From: Tillandsia leiboldiana
Taxonomy: Eukaryota; Streptophyta; Magnoliopsida; Poales; Bromeliaceae
Length of the DNA stretch: 64,000 bases
Assembly: GCA_029204045.2 (NCBI GenBank)
Contig: CM055069.1
Span: 28,686,825 to 28,750,824 of the forward strand
Direction of reading: 5' to 3'
Shown here: positions 37,033-48,632 of the stretch, piece by piece
How positions within the stretch are numbered: the first letter of the stretch is position 1
Layout: each line of letters starts with the position of its first letter
Translations under genes and position numbers: made by a program
Notes under the pieces: model-generated
What the model was told of the DNA's origin: nothing
Databases searched by the model: none
What the model saw: only the letters and a program-made list of their open reading frames with translations

Positions 37033-37629
37033 GTTTTCGACATTTTTCACGTATTTCGAGACGAACGGATCGTCAAAATGGAAGACGGACTTTGCCACGA
37101 CGTTCGGCTCGTCGAGACCCTTCAAGTAGCGTATTCGCTTTCTTGATTTGGTACTCGTATAAATTCTCGGGCCATAATATACAGTGAATTTCACTGTATC
37201 GCACTCACTTCGATGCACTCGGGTCACCAAACGTGAATTCCGTCGGTGCCATTGTGCTCAGAATGTCAAAATTAGCTAGAATTGACTACTCATACTGCTA
37301 TGTTTGGACTTCGGACAGTGAATCGGCCGACGTTTGGTCGAGAGGGGACCGAAATCAGGGGTTACTATTCACAACTTAAGTTGTGGGCCCCGCTTTTCTT
37401 CGCTGTTTTGCGGAAGATTCGACCGTCGGATCGAAAACATGTGAACATCAATCTTTCTTGTTTTGACGAGACGGTCGCACTGGTGATCTCAGATTTTCAA
37501 GATCAGACTCCGATCAAAAGTCGATATTTTTGGGCCATATTTACACTATTAATAATCTATTTTTGCTAATCAAATAATCCAGAAAATTATTTAAAATTTA
37601 TTTCGGTTTCAAAAATCATGGTTACTACA
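37033..37629 (-). repeat. Inverted 5' end of LTR C closing the insertion
   Basis: On the minus strand this reads TGTAGTAACC... and matches 11646-12244 at about 97% by eye, including the 16-bp palindrome at 37370-37385. It abuts the 3' end of the plus-strand LTR C at 37032. The other side abuts CTTAA (37630-37634), the same duplication as at the left end of the insertion. Confidence 0.85.
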
Positions 37630-39436
37630 CTTAACAACTCGACCCTCAACACCGATCGCCAATATTCCGGTTGTAATGGATTTTTCAGATGTTTTTCCAA
37701 CCGAACTGTCGGGAATGCCCCCCGAGCGAGAGATCGATTTCCCTATCGAGCTTCTTCCAGGCACGCAACCTATCACAAAGGCACCGTACAGAATGGCTTT
37801 CGCGGAATTGAAGGAACTCAAGGCACAACTAGAAGATCTTCTGGACAAGGGGTTCATCAGACCGAGTGTGTCGCCTTAGGGCGCACCCGTACTTTTCGTG
37901 CGGAAGAAGGACGGGAGTTTAGGTCTTTGCACCGACTATCGGGAGATAAACAAGGTTACGGTGAAAAACAAGTATCCCTTGCCTCGGATTGACGACCTTT
38001 TCGACCAATTACAAGGAGCAACGGTGTTCTCAAAAATCGATCTACAATCTGGCTATCAGCAGCTTAGAGTTTGGGGTGAGGATATACCTAAAACAGCTTT
38101 TCGGACTCGATACGGCCACTACGAGTTTACCGTTATGCCGTTTGGGCTTACGAACGCTCCAACGGTATTCATGGATATGATGAACAGGATATTCAAACCT
38201 TTCTTGGACCAATTTGTAGTGGTCTTTATTGATGACATCCTGATCTACTCCCGTACAGATGAGGAACATGAGGAGCATTTGCGGGTAATTCTTCAGACTC
38301 TCAGGGATCAGAAGCTGTTTGCTAAGCTCAAGATGTGTGAGTTCTGGCTTCGTGAGGTGAGCTTTTTGGGACACATAGTTTCAGCAACGGGAATTGCGGT
38401 GGATCCTAAGAAGGTGGAGTCAGTAACTAACTGGCCCTGACCGACTACAGTAACGGAAATCCGAAGCTTCTTAGGTTTGGCGGGATATTATAGACTCTTC
38501 GTGGAAGGATTCTCAAAAATTGCCACCCCTCTAAACCGTCTAACCCGAAAAGAGGAGAGATTTATGTGGACGGCTCAATGCCAGGAGAGCTTCGAGGAAC
38601 TCAAAGACAGGCTAACACGGGCACCCGTGCTTGCATTACCTAAACCCGGTGAGGATTTTGAGGTTTATTGTGATGCATCACGGAACGGTCTTGGAACCGT
38701 ATTGATGCAACAGGGGAAAGTTGTAGCCTACGCATCAAGACAACTCAAGGATTATGAGCGAAATTACCCTACTCACGACCTGGAACTCGCAGCAGTCGTT
38801 TTCGCTTTAAAACTCTGGAGGCATTACCTGTACGGAGCTCATTGCAACGTGTTTTCTGATCACCAGAGCCTTAAATACATATTCACGCAAAAGGAATTGA
38901 ACTTATGGTAGAGACGTTGGTTGAAGTTGTTGAAGGACTATGATTTGACCATTCAATACCACCCTGGAAAGGCAAACGTAGTAGCCGATGCCCAAAGCAG
39001 GAATGGTCAGACGGAAGAGTTACCGGGGCACGCTATTACTCAGCAGGACCGTTTGATCGCGAATTTCTCGCGAATGAGATTGGAGGTTGTACCGTCAGGT
39101 ACAGTTACGAGACTCTTGACTTTGGTGGTCAAGCCTACCTTGTTTGAGAAGATCCTGACAGACGCTCAACTACAACTCGTGCGGGACAAGCTTTCTTCGG
39201 ACCAAGAGGGCGACTTTTCGGTCGGTGCGGACGATGCAATGCGGTTCCGATGACGTATTTGTGTGCCCGATCTACCTGATCTGAAGGAAGAGATATTGTC
39301 AGAGGCGCACTGTGCTCCTTACGCGGCACATCTCGGTGGCACGAAGATGTACAGGGATCTTAAGCAGACTTTTTGGTGGCCTAAACTGAAGGGGGACGTA
39401 ACGCGGTTCGTGGCACACTGTTTGATTTGTCAACAG
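37630..39436 (+). pseudogene. Pol of element A (RT, RNase H, part of integrase), resumed after the insertion
   Basis: One frame continues the element A polyprotein from TRPSTPI through DVFPTELSGMPPE, RT (VFIDDILIYS at about 38218-38244), RNase H (VYCDAS, about 38660) and the H2C2 finger (HCAPYAAHLGG...CLICQQ). It has four in-frame stops at 37877, 38438, 38909 and 39251. Most look like C-to-T or G-to-A changes compared with element B. It breaks off at CQQ, replaced at 39437 by a Sirevirus-like LTR fragment. The integrase catalytic core and the 3' LTR of A are absent. Confidence 0.9.
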
Positions 39437-39877
39437 GCGTTCGTGGATTCGAACGTGTGCAGTGGACGTGCAATCGTTGGAGCGCAAGGTCCGAAGAAGT
39501 TGAAGGAGGGGTTAAATCCGTGGAGACGATAATCACCTTGTTATTCTTCTTTTCTTAGTGGATTGTTATTGCGTGGACATCCAATCGGTGAGCGCAAGGT
39601 CCGAAGAAGCTGAAGGAGGGGTTTGAGTCCGTGGAGTCGGTAATCACCTTGTTATTCTTCTATTCTTAGTGGATTGTTATTGCGTGTTGGTCCCGTGGTT
39701 TTTCTCCTGGATTGGAGTTTCCACGTATATCTCGGTGTGCTGTTTTTATTTTCCGCATTGGTTTTTATTTTGCACCGAGATTTGGTTTTATAAGTATTAC
39801 ACCTATTCACCCCCCCTCTAGTTGTTTGATAGTACCTATTTAGATCCTTGTGGATCCTTAATATATAAAAATCTACA
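39437..39877 (+). repeat. Sirevirus-like LTR fragment L (3' part)
   Basis: Homologous, in inverse orientation, to the LTRs at 45646-47020 and 50628-52002. It covers the last ~440 bp, up to the LTR end CTACA at about 39877. It includes the ~110-bp internal duplication GAGCGCAAGGTCCGAAGAAG (39480 and 39590). The left end is truncated against element A pol. Confidence 0.8.
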
Positions 39878-41661
39878 CCATGCCCGCGCGGCGGCGGCGT
39901 CGCACGCCGCGCGGGGCCATGCCCGCACGGCGGCCGCGACGCGTGCCGCGCGGGGCGAGTGCCGCGCGGCGGCGGCATTGCATGCCGCACGGGCGGGTGC
40001 CCGCGCGGCGGCGGCGGTTGCGGCACGCGGGATTGGTGCCCGCGCGGCCGCGGCGGTTACCGCGCGGGGCCGGTGCCCGCGCGGCCGCGGATTTGCGCCA
40101 TGCGAGGCCGAGGTCCGCACGACCGCGGAAGGAGCCGCGCAGGGTTGGTGCCCGTGCGGCCGCGGTTTGCACCACGCGGAGCTAGGGCCCGCGCGGTCAC
40201 GGCAAACGCCGCGCGGGGCTTGTGCCCGCGCGGCCATAAGACCCGTGACATCGCGGGGGCGGCCGCGTCGCTCGACGAGCACGGGCACCACCGCCGGGTC
40301 AAGTTGTCCTTAGTCTTTTGAGTCGTTTGGGCTCGATTTATCCACTACTATATTGTTGGTCTGACCATGGCTCTTTTGGGGACTACTTCTAGGTCCGGGC
40401 GACAACGGAGAGCAAGGTTCAGTCTCCGGAATACGCGTTTCGCATAATCAAGGTGGGTAGGTGTTGGTTATTACCGGTGAGGTGTCGTTTCCGAATACTC
40501 GTTTTGATAAAGTAGATACGGTTATAATTTGACTAACCCCCTAGCATGTGAATCCCTTTACTATTTCAATCAAGCGGCTGCGGTCGCAGGTGCGGTATAC
40601 TTTTCTGGTTATAGCGGCTGAGGTCGCAAGGCATTAAAACACTCATATTGCTTACACGCACACCGGTAGTTTGGCCACTGCAGAGGGTGTATTTTTCCGG
40701 AAAGATGGTAAGTCATTTACCCGTGTACCCCACAAGGGGAGGTTAGTGGGGACCCCTCAAGGGGAGGCGGCTGCTACTTGGGCAGTCGAGGGGTTGGAGG
40801 CACCAAGAAGATGAGTACGGTATTGGGGTTGGTGCCCAAAATATTCTGAAAGCTGGGGTACGTGCTCAGCGGGACATTCAACAGGGATTTGGCGATACAT
40901 GAGGGGGAGGGGAAAAGTAAATGCTCCGGTGATTCGGTGTGTTCATTCTATTATTGTGTTTACTTGCATGCTTTCTACTTTATCAGTCACTGACAACCCA
41001 CACTGTGACAGGTTCGAGTAGGGGAGGAATTCGGGACGACGGTGAGGCATCAGTTAGAGGATACTAGCCAAGAGGGCTAGTAAAATGATACTTTATTTTA
41101 GTTATTTTTGGTTATGGCATAACTATGTTTAGTTCAACTGTGTTTCATATACTGTGGTTTCTGATGGATGTTGGGAGGAGGACTTTCTTATAATTAACTG
41201 GTGAATGATAGGATGTGTATTTGTGGCTTGTTTTCAAATACAAACCGGTTTCAAAGATGTTTTCAAACCAAGTGCCGTGTGGGCACCGATTTTAAAACCT
41301 GTGGATTTATCCTTTCAAGTTAATGGCCGCACAAAGAGTTTGCGAAAACGATTTAGAAAAGTGGGTGTCGTGTGGGCACCGATTTTCAAAACCCATGGGT
41401 TTATGCTATAGACTTTATAAGATAGCGGTGATGGTATGATTTGATATCTTCTCTCCTCTTTGATTGTCATGATTGGAATGGTTAAAGTATTCGACTTGTT
41501 GGGAACGCCGTGCATATACAAAGGAGGCTCCGCCCGTTTGGGGAGTGAATTTGTATATGTGGCGGGTCTGATATGCGCCGGAGGCATGGTTCATTTAAAT
41601 GTTTTAGAAAAAAAAAAAATGGGTACGTTTTCCGCTCTGTTAGAACCTCCGTGGCGTGACA
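39878..41661 (+). repeat. Tekay-type LTR remnant E
   Basis: It begins inside the GC-rich tract (39885-40240, CGCGCGGCGGCGGC-like units) and ends GGCGTGACA. Intron acceptor TTCTAG|GTCCGG is at 40392, and predicted intron 2 at 40453-41011 (CAAG|GTGGGT; CTGTGACAG). Hairpin 1 is the variant GTAGT-TTGGCC-ACTGC (40666-40681), with palindrome TTTCCGGAAA at 40694-40703 and the 3' hairpin at 41513-41559. No coding potential. Confidence 0.8.
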
Positions 41662-43517
41662 AAAATACTATGGGTACTATGATGGGTATTTTGACCTCCG
41701 AATGACGAATATCGCGGTAAAAGACTTTTGGACGGTCTATCCCTATCCGAACGATGGCATGGTCGTTCGGGGCATACTTATGAACGGTGCGACTATTCAT
41801 AATCGGGAGGTGGTTTCGATAAATGGGAACAAAGGAGTTTTCGGCACAGTGGGCGGGTCCACTAAATTGTCGGTTAATGTAAGGCTAGATATTTGCTATT
41901 GGTAGACCTTGGGTAGGTCTGAATGATTCACAGGTGTTCGAGAAGGAGTCATGGACTTAGGTTGACCTTCCGGTAGAGATGGGTATCCCGATCGGAAGAT
42001 GGGAACACTGGCAAATCGGTAACATCTGGCCTTGCTTCCTTTTTTATTATTTCCTCATGACTAGTGTGTGTCAGTAGGATGGTCGTCTGTCACGGTTATT
42101 GTGACGGCGTAATATATTATGGTATATCTTCTTACCGAAGGGTGTGCACTGAATACAGACTTTGTGTAGCTTATCCGACCGATGGGCGGCATAAGCAGGG
42201 GACGTGCACTTTTCGATAAATAAACAACATAAGTCATATGATGATAGAACAATGGACATTTTGGGGTAGATTCTTGTTATCATTTTTGACTGGTGGGTCG
42301 GTTTCTGCTACATCACTTGGGCGACTGTTGGCGCGGAGAGAGGATTGGTTTTGGATATGGATCGTTATGCTTATGGTGCTTTCACGCACACCAGCGGTTT
42401 GGCCACCGCATGGGTGTACTTTTCTGAAGAGGTGGTCTGTTTGACTCGTGATCCCTACGCGGCGATTTTTGCGTACGGAGCCCCCTTGCGGCTATTTGCG
42501 GTGCTGCGGTTCTGCAGTGGGGGGGTAGTTTTGCACCTGCTTACTGAGCGGGATATGACATTGCCTGAGGTCAATAGACCGACATGGCGGCATGTCAAAT
42601 GAAAGTGATGTTTCTTCTATCATGGATTGATCGGTAGCGGTACAGGACCGATATGGCGGGTATGTGGGGTGACATTGCCTGAGGTCAATAGACCGACATG
42701 GCGGCATGTCAGATGACAGTGATGTTTCTTCTATCATGGATTGATCGGTAGCGGTACAGTGCTCAAGTATTCGAGATACGGTTTGGGGTTATTCTTCTAC
42801 TATAGTACCTTGTTTGCACTATATTTATAGTTGTTACAATTTACATTATCATGGTTATATCACTGACTCCCACTGTGTGACAGGTTCGGTCGGGGGTGGG
42901 GATCAGGATGGTGGTGAGGACGCTACCTATCGAGGTATAGGTTTTCCCGGTCAGGTTCTTCTCCTTTCTCCTTTCTTTCGGTTATTTCCTCTTTTGATCG
43001 GATATTATGCATGTGGACTTTGATATTGTGGATGTTGAGACGGTCATGTGTTGTTGGATAAGCATACCTTTTGAAATTGTGTTTCCGGTTGACGTTTTTA
43101 TGGATGCGTCGTGTGGATGCGGGTTTTTCAAATATAAAAGGATTTGCGAAAACGGCTTTAGAAAACTGAGTGTCGTGTGGGCACTATTTTTTTAACCTTG
43201 TGGATTTATTCTTTCAAACAAATTGATTCGCAGGTATGCGCTTGTTTATAAAAATAAGATAATGTTATATTTCAAACTTCTAGCTTCTACTCTGTTATTT
43301 GTAAATCAAATGGTGAATATGGTTGGTGTGTATGTTGTATACGTTTTTGTACATGGGGACGCCATCCATATACAGGGGAGACTCTGTCCATTTATACAGA
43401 GAAATCTTATATGTGTGGCGGGTCTGTGCACATGCCAGGGCAGGAGATCTTTGAAAAAAAAAAAATGGTTCCAAAATTTAACTGTTTTAGCTTTAAAATT
43501 ACTCCCGGGGCGTGACA
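41662..43517 (+). repeat. Tekay-type LTR remnant F
   Basis: It starts directly after remnant E and ends GGGGCGTGACA. The first ~500 bp hold no recognisable feature. A 114-bp direct duplication lies at 42557-42759. Hairpin 1 (GCGGT-TTGGCC-ACCGC) is at 42394-42409, acceptor TGTGTGACAG at 42893 and the 3' hairpin at 43367-43413, with a decayed outer stem but an intact inner stem CTCTGT/ACAGAG. Confidence 0.75.
42557..42759 (+). repeat. 114-bp tandem duplication in remnant F
   Basis: GACATTGCCTGAGGTCAATA begins at 42557 and 42671. The copies share the GATTGATCGGTAGCGGTACAG end with only a few differences. Confidence 0.85.
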
Positions 43518-44443
43518 CCTAGCTACAGCAACGGACCTTCGTTAGGCGCGGCCCACTTCGGCGAGGTCCACCGCAGGAGTGCGCCCGGTCTTCGCCGCAG
43601 CCGCCTTTTGCCGTGGACCCGGTCCACGCGCCGCCCGTGCACCCGCGCCTAGCCCGAAGGTCCGGTAGCCCGTTTCAACGCGGATTTTGGCCCATTTCGT
43701 TCCGTTTTTTAGTGTTTTTTATTACGATGATGTGTTTAACGGTGGTTTTTGGTGTAGTTTATGTTCGGGCTAGGTTTGAGGTGATATTGGGAATTTTCGT
43801 GCATCGCTTTCTTCGTCGTTTGAGGTGGGTAATCTAACTAAGGTAAGGGATGTTGTTGGACCATAGTGTCCGGCCCTTCTCTCCCTTTTATTTTAAATTG
43901 TGATTTTGGTATAACTATTTGAGGAAAAAGAAGGACAAGTATTGGTTATTTGGCAAAATTGGTACATACAAAAAGAGGACAAGACAAGACGCATGACTTT
44001 ATCGGGTACAACTACCACGATATAGTCGACAGTTACAGATTCTGAGGCTCATGGCGCTATCACGTACACCAGCAATTTGGCCACCGCAAGGGTGTACTTT
44101 TTCGGAGAAGTTGGTCTAAGGACCTGTGAACTTTACGCGGGGATTGCGTAGGGGCCCTCCAAGGTAGTAAGGGGAAGGTGAGAAGAGCACCAAAGGATTG
44201 AGCAAGGTTGGTTATTCCTTAGGTCTACGGACTAAGAGATGGTATGAGTGGAACGGATGTTCCGGTTTCTAGTTTATTGTCCTATTTACATTTTGTACCT
44301 CGTTACTGCATATCATGTTTATGTTATTGATTATTTCCTATTCTATATTTTGGTCACTGACTCCCACCATGTGACAGGATCCGGCTGGGACGGAGGAGAG
44401 GCGTGCCCGAACTGTTCCAAATTGACGGTCATGGGGCGTGACA
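43518..44443 (+). repeat. Tekay-type LTR remnant G
   Basis: It starts after remnant F and ends ATGGGGCGTGACA. Predicted intron 2 is 43825-44377 (GAG|GTGGGT; CATGTGACAG). The hairpin 1 region GCAAT-TTGGCC-ACCGC (44072-44087) has mismatches. Its end ACTGTTCCAAATTGACGGTC resembles the end of remnant H, so G and H are related. The 3' hairpin is absent. Confidence 0.7.
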
Positions 44444-45645
44444 TTTACCGAATACGCCTAGAAGTTCACAAAATCTCTGTAGTGCACCGATTTCCGCGAA
44501 ATGACAAAACTCGGCAAAAATACTTGTAACACATTTCAAATGTAATTACAAGTGAGTAGGAAGCATTTTGAATCGATGCAAAAGTCGTTGAGTCGAAAAC
44601 TGAGTCGGAGTTGAGAATTTGAAGCTTCAATTGTGAAGCTTAAGTCCTTGTTCGTCGATTTCCACAAAATGGCGAAATACGGCGAAAAGACTTGTAATAT
44701 ATTTAAAATAGGATTACAGTCGAGATCGGTACGTTTCGGACCGACGCGAAGAACATCGGGTCGAAAAGTGATTTGAAGCTCAAGGACTTAGCAAATTTCA
44801 GAAATTCTGATTTTCGTTATCGGCAAGCTTTTTTGAGAACCTATTTCGAGGGCTTAGAGCAACACAAAAATTTAAAAGAAATCGTGGCGTGTCTCATAAA
44901 AGTTTGCTAATAAAAAGGGATGAAGTGCCGAGGTAAGAGATTAAAAGAAAATAGGAGAACGAATAGGAGCAAAATGGCCGAAGAATTCTGAAACTGCAGT
45001 TTTGCTGATGCAGTTTTATCGGCAAGCTTTTTCGAGACCCTATTACGAGGGCTTAGAGCAGCCCAAAAATTTTAAAAAAAATCATGGGGTGTCTCAGAAA
45101 AGTTTGTTGATAAAATGGGACGAAGTGCCAAGGTAAGATATTAAAAGAAAATATGAGAACGAAGAGGAGCAAAATGGTTGAAGAATTCTGAAACTACAGT
45201 TTTGCTGATGCAGTTTTATCGGCAAGCTTTTTCGAGGCCTATTTCGAGGGCTTAGAACAGCCTAAAAATTTAAAAGAAATCGTAAGGAGTTTAAGAAAAA
45301 TTTATAGAATAAAGGGGAGAAAAATTAAAATTTCGATTTCCCAGTTGACGGCAAAACTCGGAGGATGAGGGGTACCCGAATTTGCTCTCTAGAGAGGCAA
45401 AACTGCAAAAATGGGGGCAAATTGGGAAATAAATTGTGTAAGTTGGGGAATTTTAGTAAAATCACTATTCTCCCCAACCACCCACTTGCAGAAATTAAAT
45501 TCTCTCTCTCCCTCTTAATTGCACCAACCCTCACTCTCTCTTTCTCTGCTAGAGTAGGAAGCAAGAAAGAAGAAGGAAAGGGAGGAGAAGAGAGAAAGAA
45601 GAAGAAGAAGAAGAAGAAGAAGAGAAGGAGAATCTCCCTTCTTCT
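44444..45645 (+). repeat. LTR-like unit H, left part
   Basis: AT-rich DNA between remnant G and the Sirevirus-like insertion, with a ~200-bp tandem repeat. It ends in a GAA-rich tract (about 45600-45640) and the target duplication CTTCT (45641-45645). It continues at 52003. No gene is seen. Confidence 0.55.
44816..45300 (+). repeat. ~200-bp tandem repeat, about 2.4 copies
   Basis: CGGCAAGCTTTTTTGAG-like starts recur at 44821, 45020 and 45220, each followed by CGAGGGCTTAGA and AAAATTT(A)AAA. Divergence between units is low to moderate. Confidence 0.85.
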
Positions 45646-47020
45646 TGTAGAGTTATTATGGATCCACAAGGATCTAAATAGGTACTATCAAACAACTAGA
45701 GGGGGGGTGAATAGGTGTAATACTTAAAAACTCAATCTCAGTGCAAAATAAAAACCAATGCGGAAAATAAAAACAGCACACCGAGATTTACGTGGAAACT
45801 CCAATCCAGGAGAAAAACCACGGGACCAACACGCAATAACAATCCACTAAGAATAGAAGAATAACAAGGTGATTACCGACTCCACGGACTCAAACCCCTC
45901 CTTCAGCTTCTTCGGACCTTGCGCTGACCGGTTGGATATCCACGCAATAACAATCCCTAAGAAAAGAAGAATAACAAGGTGATTACCGTCTCCACGGATT
46001 TAACCCCTCCTTCAATTTCTTGGACCTCGCGCTCCACCGTTTTGTCCGTCCACTGCTCACGTTCGAATCCACGAACGCACGCTTCGAATCCACGAAACGC
46101 CTTTAGCACACCGAATCCACGATGCCACGTCGAATCCACGACGCAAACTCAGTCGATAAGAATATTGACTTCGATGGTGATCCTCTGCTTAGATTCTCAT
46201 TGAGGAACCGTAGAAGAAATCTCTAAGCAAAGATTAGATCAATTCGACAAAAGATATGTTCTTGAAAGAACCATCGAATTGACCTAAAAGAGGCTATGAA
46301 GAAGATCGATAAAAACCTAGCCTCTAGGGTTGCTCTCAAGTGTTTTATAAATTGATCGGCCGTAGCTCCCACGTTTTTGAGAAACCCTAAGTGTCTATTT
46401 ATAGTTTAGAAACCTTTGGAAAGAGATAAGAATCAAAAACTTACCTTATCTGGAAATTTTTAGGACGGCGATCCGGATCGGATTTACTGCGATCCGGATC
46501 GTCGTAACGAGATTGACGATTCCAGAAAACCAAGGGTTCGGGATCCGGATCGCATTGCCCGATCCGGATCGTTCATACAAATCAGAAAACTTAACATTCG
46601 GGATCCGGATCGGAAATTGCATGGATCCGGATCGAAGTCTTGTATGAAGCAACAACCTTCGGGATCCGGATCGTTGGCTCTGATCCGGATCCTGAACATG
46701 TCCGAACACCAGTTTTTGATTATTATGCAATTAAAAGTTCATCCAAGTGTTTCTACACTATAAGAAAGTATTCGGATCACCATAATTATTTAGTTAAACA
46801 TACCTGATCCTCTTGAATACTTTTTTCTTGAGATTGATGTAACTGATCCACAATTCTTCAACTTCAATCTTCAAGATTCAAGACACTGAGTGTCAACTTG
46901 AGCTCTTGTTGAATCTTCTCTAAGTCTTTGATTGCTGATTGACAATTTGATCCCTTTAAGACTCCGACTCAACTCACTGACATGACTCACGAAATATGCC
47001 AATATCAAAAAGCCGTAACA
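45646..47020 (-). repeat. 3' LTR of the Sirevirus-like element
   Basis: On the minus strand TGTTACGGC to ACTCTACA. It contains eight copies of the palindrome GATCCGGATC within about 46469-46691, repeated CGAATCCACGA motifs near 46070-46140 and a ~110-bp internal duplication (45840-46030). Confidence 0.93.
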
Positions 47021-48632
47021 ATCTCCCCCTTTGGCAATTTCGTGACAAAACCCAAAAATACATAAAAGCTCAAAACACTCATCTTAAACCAAAAGTCGAA
47101 ATTCAATGTTATCACCAAAACATTGATTTTCTTTGCGTGAAAGATCCAATAAATACAAAATTACATTTGAACCAAACAGTCCTAGAACATACTCTATGAC
47201 TTAGGACTTGGAGTCTTAAAGTGATGTAATTCCTGCAAAACAAAACTCCAAACAAAATCAAACGTCAGTCGTTAGAAATTAAAATCCTACATTTGATTCA
47301 TCCTTTTGGTTCTTTTGTTTTTCCCAGCTCTTTCAACCTTTCTTTGTCTCCCCCTATCTTGAGCATCTCTAACATGTTCTCCATGTTCTCCCTCTTTGTG
47401 ATACGATCATCATTTTTCGTTCTCCCCCTATCTCGATGATCTCTTCTCCCCTATTTCTCTCTTCTCCCCCTTTTTGTCACAAATTGTCAAACAGTGAACA
47501 TACTAGACAAAAGGAAATCACTAACAATATTAGTTCATAGAGAAAGAGAGATAAAAGCTCAGTTCTGGTATTTAACAAAAATGCAGATTGCGTACCGGTA
47601 CCAGAAGGAAAAAAAAAAAACTAATAATTCCTTGAAACAAATCCAAATTTTACAATCTTTTCAAATACCGATTTGTATTCCATCAAGAAAACAATTTAAG
47701 TGCTTTAACCAATGAATTAACAAGATGTCATTCAATCCAATTAATTTCACAAGATTAAAAAGATTTACTCCTAAATCACGAAAAACAAAGATAAAACATT
47801 ATAAACCGTTTTTCATGTTATATTCATCAAACACAAGTCATCAAAAATAATCTTGAGATCCAAAGTCTATCAAGATGTAACGGATGTACAAAGATGACTT
47901 ACAGAGATTTCCAAATGACATCAATTTGATTTCTTACCCTTTCAAATTTGAGATAAGCACTAAAATACCTAAGGGAGGCTCTTTGAGCATCTTTCAACTA
48001 TCCCACCTTATACCAACCAGGAGATTATTCAAAATATAAGAGCTTTGCATATAAATCTCCAAATGCTTCAACTAAAGATTTTCTCATAAAATACTATCAA
48101 GCATCCATAACATGTGGTAGCTTCACACACAAACCGGACGACCGGGGTGGCAGCTCTTTCCTACATGTGGTGGTAGTTTTCACACTCCTTTCGGATGTAA
48201 CTCTTTCCACATCTTTTAAAAAAACATTTATTTACCCTTGTAAGAATACAATCTCTTACGTGAAAGAATTAAATCCCAAATTTTAATCAATCGGTTGTCT
48301 CACGTTTATCACAATGAATTCACACAACCGAGATAGATTAAGCATCTAAAGATCACACATGATTTCTAAAATTTGATGCTTATAATATCAAAAACTCCTA
48401 TAATGAAGTATCTTCAAGATTATGATTAAGGAGTAAAGTTGATAATCCAAATAAAATTAATTTGGAGTGAATAAAAATGAAGCCCTTTTTATTCAATGCA
48501 CTTGTTCAGTAAAAACCCTTTTGTTCAAAAACAAAGTATAAAAACGAAGAGCATTGAAAAACATGTAATGCAAAGATTAAGAAAAATATGAAAGGAAAAC
48601 TAATCAAAGCATTACATACAGTCATAAGCTAT
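47021..48632 (-). other. Non-coding 3' region with polypurine tracts
   Basis: The polypurine tract GGGGGAGAT abuts the 3' LTR (47021-47029, minus strand). Further AGGGGGAGA-like blocks lie near 47349, 47422 and 47464. Multiple polypurine tracts upstream of the 3' LTR are described for Sireviruses. The rest is AT-rich without a credible gene; pol would be expected between gag and this region. Confidence 0.75.

Noticed and set aside
11646..37629. DNA transposon with ~0.6-kb terminal inverted repeats
   Set aside because: The duplication is 5 bp, not the 9 bp expected of a Mutator-type element. The left repeat continues into an LTR ending GGCGTGACA, and no transposase is present. An LTR-derived structure fits better.
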